From Mariprofundaceae bacterium (GTDB taxonomy: Bacteria > Pseudomonadota > Zetaproteobacteria > Mariprofundales > J009), in contig WFMN01000004.1 in NCBI GenBank assembly GCA_015489095.1, positions 1 through 5,065 on the forward strand: DNA of 5,065 nt, given 5' to 3'. Numbering within the stretch: the first letter of the stretch is position 1; every line of letters starts with the position of its first letter. The translations under genes were made by a program, and so were the position numbers. Shown here one piece after another: positions 1 through 5,065 of the stretch. The notes below the pieces were generated by a model. That model saw only the letters and a program-made list of their open reading frames with translations. It was not told where the DNA came from and made no database searches.

Positions 1-456
1 AAAATCGAGCCGCGCGCCACCGATCTCCCAATGGTTGGGAACCGTGTCCGTGCGTGGCTCGCCCCAGCGACGCAGCTCCACATTGGCCGTCTCGTCCGCC
101 CCGTCCGGCACCGAATCGTGCACGGGGTTGGGAATCTCCAGCAGCGCGGCGACGAAGGCCGCTTCCGCCGCTTTCGCTTCGGCGCTCACCTGCTTGATCT
201 TCTCCGCCACCGCCGCCATTTGGGCGAGCTCCTCCTCCGCCGACTCCCCGTTCCGTTTCTTCACGCCGATCAGCTTGGAAACCCGGTTGCGCTCCGCCTG
301 CAGCGCCTCCGCCTGCTGCTTGCAGTCGCGTTGGCGCTGATCGAGCTGCTCCGCCCGCCGCCACGGCGACCCCTCGGCCACCAGCTCCGGCGAGCGCCGT
401 GCCAGCGCGGCAGCCAGCTCCGCCTTGTGCCGACGGAAGGCGTTGCGATCAATCAT
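1..456 (-). CDS. serS: Seryl-tRNA synthetase, N-terminal part (cut by left window edge)
   Basis: This frame is open from an ATG at 456 to the left edge and gives the first 152 residues of a protein normally about 420-430 residues long. It is the class II cytoplasmic enzyme that attaches serine to tRNA-Ser and supplies the charged tRNA used for selenocysteine. What is visible is the N-terminal tRNA-binding domain. A start of the MIDRNAFRRHK type leads into a long charged, alanine-rich antiparallel coiled coil (about residues 28-105) containing the family motif LQAERNRVSK. The hinge LLEIPNPVHDSVPDG and the NVELRRWGEPR segment follow, both typical at the entry to the catalytic domain. Class II motifs 1-3 lie outside the window, so activity cannot be judged. 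The ATG overlaps the gyrA stop by 8 bases (ATGATTGA), and purine-rich stretches at 470-477 and 464-467 could serve as ribosome binding sites. Co-transcription with gyrA is inferred. Family assignment is firm, based on remembered SerS sequences. Confidence 0.93.
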   Translation of the reverse strand, partial: MIDRNAFRRHKAELAAALARRSPELVAEGSPWRRAEQLDQRQRDCKQQAEALQAERNRVSKLIGVKKRNGESAEEELAQMAAVAEKIKQVSAEAKAAEAAFVAALLEIPNPVHDSVPDGADETANVELRRWGEPRTDTVPNHWEIGGARLDF

Positions 457-2986
457 CGTTCAATCCCAACTCCCCCTGTACCGACTCCCCGCCGGCAGAA
501 GGTACGTCGTCATCAACGACCTCCGCATCAACACCGTCGCTCTCCTGCTCATCCTGCTCATGTTCCGGCATCCGGCAGACGGCGATCACCCGCTCCGCCT
601 CGTCGGGACAGGGGATCAGCGTTACCCCCTTGGTGTTGCGCCCGATCACCGAGATCTCGCTCATGCGCAACCGCACCAAGCGGCCGAAGTTGGTCACCAC
701 CATCACCTGATCGTCATCCAACACCTGCACCGCCGCGACCATGTCGCCGTTACGCCCGCCGGTTTTCAGGCTGAACACCCCCTTGCCGCCACGGTGCTGG
801 CGGTTGTAGTCGCTCACCTGACTCCGCTTGCCGAAGCCGCGCTCCGACACCACCAGCAGGGTGGCGCGGTCGGCCACCTTGGTCAGGGCGATCACCCGAT
901 CCCCCTTCGGCATCCGGATCCCGGTCACCCCCTTGGAGTTGCGCCCTACCGCGCGCACATCCTTCTCAGAGAAGCGGATCGCCTTGCCGCCGCTGGTGGC
1001 CAGCAGCAGATCCTGCTCGCCATCGGAGATCACCACCGAGATCAACCCGTCCTCCTCCTCCATGTTGATGGCGATGATGCCGGTGGAACGGATCTTGCCG
1101 TAGGCGGAGAGTACCGTTTTCTTCACCAACCCGTTGCGGGTGGCCATCACCACATAGTGCTGATCATCGAACTCGCGCACCGAGAGGGTCGCCGCCACCG
1201 TCTCTCCCTTCTCCACCGGCAGCAGGTTGACCAGCGCCCGACCGCGCGCCGCACGCCCAGCCTGCGGGATTTCATACACCTTCTTGCAGAAGACGCGCCC
1301 GTAATTGGTGAAAAAGAGTAGATAATCGTGGGTGGAGGCCACAATCAACTGGGCGACGAAATCCTCCTCTTTGGTGGTCATCGCCTTCTTGCCCTTGCCG
1401 CCACGCCGCTGGGCGCGGTAGAGGGCGGCGGCGTTGCGTTTGATGTAGCCCTCGTTGGAGATGGTGACCACCATATCCTCTTCGGTGATCAGATCCTCCA
1501 CCGACAACTCGGCGGACTCCACCACAATCTCGGTCTTGCGCGGGGTGGCGAACTGGTCACGCACCGCCAGCAGCTCCTCCTTGATCACCCCCATCAGCAG
1601 CGCCTCGTCGGCGAGGATCGCCTTCAGACGGGCGATCTCCTGCTGGATCTTCTCGAACTCCTGCTTGATCTTCTCGCGCTCAAGCCCGGTCAGCCGGTGG
1701 AGACGCATGTCGAGAATCGCCTGCGCCTGCTTGTCCGACAGCCCGAAGCTGGCCATCAGCCCCGTTTTCGCCTCCGCCGAGGTCTGGCTGCCGCGGATCA
1801 GCTTGATCACGGCGTCGATATGGTCGAGCGCGATCAGCAACCCCTCCAGAATATGGGCGCGCGCCTCCGCCTTGGCCAGTTCAAACAGGCAGCGCCGCGT
1901 CACCACCTGACGGCGGTGGTCGATAAAGTGCAGCAGCAGTTCGCGCACTCCACACAGCTTGGGCTGCCCATCGAGCAGCGCGAGGTAGTTGCAACTGAAA
2001 TTGCACTGCATCTGGGTATATTTGTAGAGGTTGTTGAGGATCACCTCGGGGATCTCGTCGCGCTTGAGCTCGATGACAATGCGCATCCCCTCGCGATCCG
2101 ACTCATCGCGCAGATCGGCGATGCCGGTCAGCTTCTTGTCGCGCACCAAGTGCGAAATCGCCTCCACCAGCTTCGCCTTGTTGACCTGATAGGGCAGCTC
2201 CGTCACCACCAGCGATTCCCGCTTGGTGCGGCGGTGGATCTCCACGATCGCCCGCGCCCGCATGGTAACCGAGCCGCGCCCGCCCATGAACGCCTGCCGC
2301 ATCCCCTTGCGACCGTAAATAAAACCACCGGTCGGGAAATCGGGCCCCGGCATCAGCTCCATCAGCGTTTCGTCATCGACATCGATGTTGTCGATCAGCG
2401 CCACGGTCGCGTTGATCGCCTCGCCCAGATTGTGGGGCGGGATGTTGGTCGCCATGCCGACGGCGATCCCCTGCGAGCCATTCACCAGCAGGTTCGGAAA
2501 CTTGGCCGGCAGCACCTTGGGTTCGGAGAGCGATTCGTCGTAGTTGGGGCCGAAATCGACGGTATCCTTGTCGATATCCGCCAGCAGCTCGCTGGCGAGG
2601 CGGCTCATGCGCGCTTCGGTGTAACGCATCGCCGCCGGCGAATCGCCATCGACCGAACCGAAGTTCCCTTGGCCGTCCACCAGTACATGGCGCATGCTCC
2701 ACGGTTGCGCCATCCGTACCAAGGCGTCATAGACCGCGGTATCGCCGTGAGGATGGTATTTACCGATCACATCACCGACCACGCGCGCCGACTTCTTGAA
2801 CGGCTTGTCATAGGTGCTGCCGAGATCCTGCATCGCGTAGAGGATGCGGCGATGCACCGGCTTAAGCCCATCACGCGCATCGGGAAGCGCCCTGCCCACG
2901 ATCACGCTCATGGCGTAATCGAGGTAGGAGCGTTTCATCTCTTCTTCGATTAGAACCGGCACCGCCGGGTTAAGTGTTTCATCCAT
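449..2986 (-). CDS. gyrA: DNA gyrase subunit A, complete
   Basis: This encodes the 845-residue breakage-reunion subunit of gyrase. In an A2B2 complex with GyrB it introduces negative supercoils using ATP. The N-terminal block (SYLDYAMSVIVGRALPDARDG) leads into the quinolone-resistance region, with KYHPHGD at 76-82, Thr83 and Asp87. The catalytic Tyr122 in AAMRYTE (codon 2621-2623) has exactly the E. coli number, which supports the chosen ATG. The tower and coiled-coil gate run to about residue 490 and include QAQAILDMRLHRLTGLE (420-436). The C-terminal beta-pinwheel (about 500-805) carries the GyrA box QRRGGKG at 526-532, the mark separating GyrA from ParC. It also has repeated blade motifs such as GRNSKGV and GRNTKGV. 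An acidic tail occupies about 807-845. The roughly 35-40 residue insertion that E. coli has before QAQAIL is absent, which accounts for the shorter length (E. coli has 875). The gene has its own promoter candidate upstream and overlaps serS downstream. No frameshift or missing key residue is seen. Confidence 0.98.
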   Translation of the reverse strand: MDETLNPAVPVLIEEEMKRSYLDYAMSVIVGRALPDARDGLKPVHRRILYAMQDLGSTYDKPFKKSARVVGDVIGKYHPHGDTAVYDALVRMAQPWSMRHVLVDGQGNFGSVDGDSPAAMRYTEARMSRLASELLADIDKDTVDFGPNYDESLSEPKVLPAKFPNLLVNGSQGIAVGMATNIPPHNLGEAINATVALIDNIDVDDETLMELMPGPDFPTGGFIYGRKGMRQAFMGGRGSVTMRARAIVEIHRRTKRESLVVTELPYQVNKAKLVEAISHLVRDKKLTGIADLRDESDREGMRIVIELKRDEIPEVILNNLYKYTQMQCNFSCNYLALLDGQPKLCGVRELLLHFIDHRRQVVTRRCLFELAKAEARAHILEGLLIALDHIDAVIKLIRGSQTSAEAKTGLMASFGLSDKQAQAILDMRLHRLTGLEREKIKQEFEKIQQEIARLKAILADEALLMGVIKEELLAVRDQFATPRKTEIVVESAELSVEDLITEEDMVVTISNEGYIKRNAAALYRAQRRGGKGKKAMTTKEEDFVAQLIVASTHDYLLFFTNYGRVFCKKVYEIPQAGRAARGRALVNLLPVEKGETVAATLSVREFDDQHYVVMATRNGLVKKTVLSAYGKIRSTGIIAINMEEEDGLISVVISDGEQDLLLATSGGKAIRFSEKDVRAVGRNSKGVTGIRMPKGDRVIALTKVADRATLLVVSERGFGKRSQVSDYNRQHRGGKGVFSLKTGGRNGDMVAAVQVLDDDQVMVVTNFGRLVRLRMSEISVIGRNTKGVTLIPCPDEAERVIAVCRMPEHEQDEQESDGVDAEVVDDDVPSAGGESVQGELGLNDD

Positions 2987-2997
2987 TGCTCAATAAA

Positions 2998-3004
2998 CCC
3001 TTCT
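2998..3004 (-). promoter_or_regulatory. Possible ribosome binding site of gyrA
   Basis: AGAAGGG lies 11 bases before the gyrA ATG at 2986, a slightly long spacing. A closer GAG sits only a few bases before the ATG, so the site is not strong. The start itself is fixed mainly by protein alignment: Tyr122 and the HPHGD block take the same numbers as in E. coli GyrA. Confidence 0.4.
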
Positions 3005-3012
3005 ATCCCCTC

Positions 3013-3046
3013 AAAAATAGGTGGGCATGATAGCCGCTACGCCACC
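3013..3046 (-). terminator. Weak hairpin plus T-run after ppk1, doubtful terminator
   Basis: Downstream of the ppk1 stop, on the minus strand, GGTGG (3042-3046) can pair with CCACC (3020-3024). One further C-G pair forms across a bulge, a small TAG/CTA inner stem is possible, and a run of five T (3013-3017) follows one or two bases later. The stem is short and the loop large, so termination would be weak or partial. It overlaps the gyrA promoter candidate and may be coincidental. If real, it would partly separate ppk1 transcription from gyrA-serS. Confidence 0.22.
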
Positions 3047-3055
3047 CGATGTGAA
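3027..3055 (-). promoter_or_regulatory. Probable sigma70-type promoter for gyrA
   Basis: On the minus strand, a -35 box TTCACA (3050-3055, 5 of 6 matches to TTGACA) is followed by a 17-base spacer and a -10 box TATCAT (3027-3032, 5 of 6 matches to TATAAT). This lies in the only intergenic gap and points at gyrA, about 40 bases from its ATG. Transcription would be expected to start near 3020, giving a leader of about 35 bases. The bases just after the -10 box (GCCCACC) form a GC-rich discriminator. In other bacteria such discriminators often make a promoter sensitive to supercoiling and ppGpp. That property is only inferred here; the consensus match and spacing are seen directly. Confidence 0.55.
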
Positions 3056-3070
3056 ACAATGCGGCCACCA

Positions 3071-5065
3071 CTACTCCGACAGGCGGCCGAACTTGCGCAT
3101 CAACTGCTCTTGGGCGCACTTGCGCGCCGCGCGCATCTTCACCCGCTGATAGCTCCCATCACTGCACAGACGCCACGACCCACTGTTGTCATCGAGGTAA
3201 ACCCGCAGCCCGTCGTGCACCACCTTTCTCGATAACTTCTTGTTTTCGATAGGAAAGCAGCTCTCCACCCGATGCAGAAGGTTGCGCACCATCCAATCCG
3301 CGCTGGCGCACAACACCTCCGGCTCGCCGCCGTTGTGGAAGAAAAAGATCCGCGTATGCTCGAGAAAACGCCCCAACACCGAACGGACACGGATATTCTC
3401 CGACAGCCCCTTGATCCCGGGACGGAGGCAGCAGATACCGCGCACGATCAGGTCGATCTTCACCCCAGCTTGGGACGCCCGGTAGAGCGCCTTGATGATC
3501 TCCGGCTCCTCCAGCCCATTCATCTTGGCGATGATCCGCGCCTGCCCCCCCTGCTCGGCGTTGGCGATCTCCAGGTTGATGCGCTCGATCAGCCCGCTAC
3601 GCAGCGAAAAGGGCGCCTGCAGGATCTTCTTCATTCTGGTCGCCCGCCCCATCCCGGTAAGCTGCTGAAACAGGTGATGCACATCGCTGCCCAGATCCTG
3701 ATCGGCGCTCAACATGCCGAAGTCGGTGTAATAGCGGGTGGTGATCGCGTGGTAGTTGCCGGTGCCGAGATGGACATAACGGCGGATCTTGCGCCCCTCG
3801 CGCCGTACCACCAGCAGCATCTTGCCGTGGGTTTTGTAGCCCACCACGCCATAGACCACCTGCACCCCCGCCGCCGAAAGCCGGCTGGCGAGGCTGATAT
3901 TGTCCTCCTCGTTGAAACGGGCGCGCAGCTCGATCACCGCCACCACCTGCTTACCGGCGCGGGCCGCCTTGGCGAGGGCGTCCACAATCGGGCTGTCCGG
4001 CACCACCCGGTAGAGGGTCTGCTTGATCGCCAATACCGCGGGATCGGCCGCCGCCTGCTGCAGAAAATCGACCACCGGCTTGAAGCTTTGGAACGGGTGG
4101 TAGAGCAGCAGATCACGCTGGCTCAGCAGTTGAAACATGTCGGTCTCATCCCCGCTCACCCCTTCCGGCAGCCCCTGCTCATAGGCCGGATACTTCAGAT
4201 CCGGGCGATCCACCTCGTCGTAGATCGCCTCGAGGCGGGAGAGGTTCACCAACCCGTCCACATGGTAGAGATCCTCCGGCGCGAGCTTGAACTGTTGCAG
4301 CAGAAAGGCCGCGCGATCCTCGTGACACTTGGTGGAGACCTCCAGCCGCACCGCCTGGCTGAAGCGGCGCTCCAGCAGCTCGCCCGCCAGCGCCGATTTG
4401 AGGTCGTCGATCTCATCCTCGTCCACAATCAGCTCCGAGTTGCGCGTCACCCGAAACTGGTGGCAGCTCTTCACCCGCAGCCCCGGAAAGAGCTCCCCCA
4501 CATGGGCGTGGATGATGGAGGAGAGCAGCACAAACCCATCGGCGCAGCCGGCGATGTCGTCCGGCAGGCGGATCAGGCGCGGCAACACCCTTGGCGCCTG
4601 CACCACCCCGTTATGGGCATTGCGCCCGAAGGCGTCGCTGCCATCGAGCTCGACGATGAAACTGAGCACCTTGTTCATCAGTTGCGGAAAGGGGTGGGAG
4701 GGATCCAGCCCGATCGGGGTCAGCAGCGGCAGCAGTTCATCACGAAAAAAACGGTGAATCCAGCGCTGTTGCGCCTCGTTCCAGTCCCCACGCCGGATCA
4801 CATACACCCCCTCCTCTTCCAGCGCCGGAAGCAGCACCTTGTTGAGTAGATGGTACTGGTCGGCGACCAGACGCTGCACCTTGTCGCGAATCAACATCAG
4901 CAGCTCGTGCCCCGACAGCCCGTCCGCTCCAGTGCGCAGCGAGTTCACCTCCATGCGGTGCTTGATAATCGCCACCCGCACCTCGAAGAACTCATCCATG
5001 TTGGCGCTGCTGATGCACAAAAAACGCAACCGCTCCAGCAGCGGCACATCGGGGTCGCACGCCAG
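3071..5065 (-). CDS. ppk1: Polyphosphate kinase 1, missing only the N-terminus (cut by right window edge)
   Basis: PPK1 reversibly transfers the terminal phosphate of ATP to a growing inorganic polyphosphate chain through a phosphohistidine intermediate. The frame is open through the right edge, giving 664 visible residues. By alignment from memory with E. coli PPK1 (688 residues), only about 23 residues are missing. A GTG at 5045-5047 is an internal valine, not the start, because LACDPD continues upstream in frame. Equivalents of the E. coli active-site residues are all present: Asn45 (SSANMDEFF), Arg375 (TLYRV), Arg405 (ELRARFNEE), His435 (KTHGKM, codon 3827-3829), His454 (HLGTGN, codon 3770-3772), Tyr468 (RYYTDF), Arg564 (IVRGICC) and His592 (FLEHTRIF). 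The N, head, C1 and C2 domains appear in normal order, and the C-terminal part (ADWMVRNL, SCFPI, DGSYQR) is closest to the Pseudomonas-like type. It lies 84 bases upstream of gyrA on the same strand. No disruption is seen. Confidence 0.97.
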   Translation of the reverse strand: MACDPDVPLLERLRFLCISSANMDEFFEVRVAIIKHRMEVNSLRTGADGLSGHELLMLIRDKVQRLVADQYHLLNKVLLPALEEEGVYVIRRGDWNEAQQRWIHRFFRDELLPLLTPIGLDPSHPFPQLMNKVLSFIVELDGSDAFGRNAHNGVVQAPRVLPRLIRLPDDIAGCADGFVLLSSIIHAHVGELFPGLRVKSCHQFRVTRNSELIVDEDEIDDLKSALAGELLERRFSQAVRLEVSTKCHEDRAAFLLQQFKLAPEDLYHVDGLVNLSRLEAIYDEVDRPDLKYPAYEQGLPEGVSGDETDMFQLLSQRDLLLYHPFQSFKPVVDFLQQAAADPAVLAIKQTLYRVVPDSPIVDALAKAARAGKQVVAVIELRARFNEEDNISLASRLSAAGVQVVYGVVGYKTHGKMLLVVRREGRKIRRYVHLGTGNYHAITTRYYTDFGMLSADQDLGSDVHHLFQQLTGMGRATRMKKILQAPFSLRSGLIERINLEIANAEQGGQARIIAKMNGLEEPEIIKALYRASQAGVKIDLIVRGICCLRPGIKGLSENIRVRSVLGRFLEHTRIFFFHNGGEPEVLCASADWMVRNLLHRVESCFPIENKKLSRKVVHDGLRVYLDDNSGSWRLCSDGSYQRVKMRAARKCAQEQLMRKFGRLSE

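Noticed and set aside
31..774. Plus-strand open frame of 247 codons across the serS/gyrA junction
   Set aside because: Arg/Pro/His-rich antisense product crossing two real genes; composition is typical of a GC-rich shadow frame.
776..802. Second GyrA-box-like motif (HRGGKGV, GyrA residues 731-737)
   Set aside because: A related RGGKG(V/L) blade motif is common in GyrA C-terminal domains, so this is a normal pinwheel repeat and not a duplicated box.
425..1321. Plus-strand open frame of 298 codons opposite the gyrA 3' end
   Set aside because: Shadow of the gyrA pinwheel repeats and the serS start; no domain and no independent promoter or ribosome binding site.
2189..2191. Assignment of the gyrase-like gene to parC
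   Set aside because: The complete GyrA box QRRGGKG and a regular six-blade type C-terminal domain indicate GyrA; ParC lacks the box.
1328..2953. Plus-strand open frame of 541 codons opposite gyrA
   Set aside because: It lies wholly antisense to an unmistakable gyrA. Its product is a low-complexity mix rich in His, Arg, Leu and Gln with no recognisable domain, as expected from third-position GC bias on the coding strand.
3272..4849. Plus-strand open frame of 525 codons opposite ppk1
   Set aside because: Antisense to the conserved ppk1, with the same His/Leu/Arg-rich shadow composition and no family resemblance or convincing start signal.
5045..5047. GTG as a possible start of ppk1
   Set aside because: The frame continues upstream to the edge (LACDPD) and the conserved PPK1 N-terminal region extends about 23 residues further, so the GTG encodes an internal Val.
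1..5065. An undescribed defence, mobile or biosynthetic system
   Set aside because: Almost every base is accounted for by three intact or edge-cut housekeeping genes plus an 84-base gap. No repeats, inverted ends, tRNA sites or composition shifts were seen.

Overview
The window is an ordinary, gene-dense stretch of bacterial chromosome. All three genes lie on the minus strand and are read, in transcription order, as ppk1 (polyphosphate kinase, 5' end cut by the right edge), gyrA (DNA gyrase subunit A, complete) and serS (seryl-tRNA synthetase, cut by the left edge). I see no mobile element, CRISPR array, RNA gene or transferred block. Base composition looks uniformly GC-rich, with strong GC bias at third codon positions. 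That bias explains the long but meaningless open frames on the opposite strand.

The proteins look proteobacterial. The PPK1 resembles the Pseudomonas-like type. The GyrA lacks the long insertion that enteric gammaproteobacteria carry before the QAQAIL motif. gyrA is followed by serS, not by serC or other genes familiar from enterics. This suggests a proteobacterium outside the enteric group, but I cannot name a genus from the sequence.

Layout by region: 3071-5065 holds ppk1. 2987-3070 is the only intergenic gap (84 bases) and carries a good sigma70-type promoter candidate aimed at gyrA, a GC-rich discriminator, a weak hairpin and a modest ribosome binding site. 449-2986 is gyrA, with the catalytic tyrosine at residue 122 exactly as in E. 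coli and with the GyrA box. 1-456 is the start of serS, whose ATG lies inside the last codons of gyrA, an 8-base overlap.

The three products do unrelated core jobs: polyphosphate storage, negative supercoiling and tRNA charging. gyrA and serS are very likely co-transcribed and translationally coupled. ppk1 may be a separate unit or may read through into them. I found no sign of an undescribed system; the findings are small, checkable points about these housekeeping genes.
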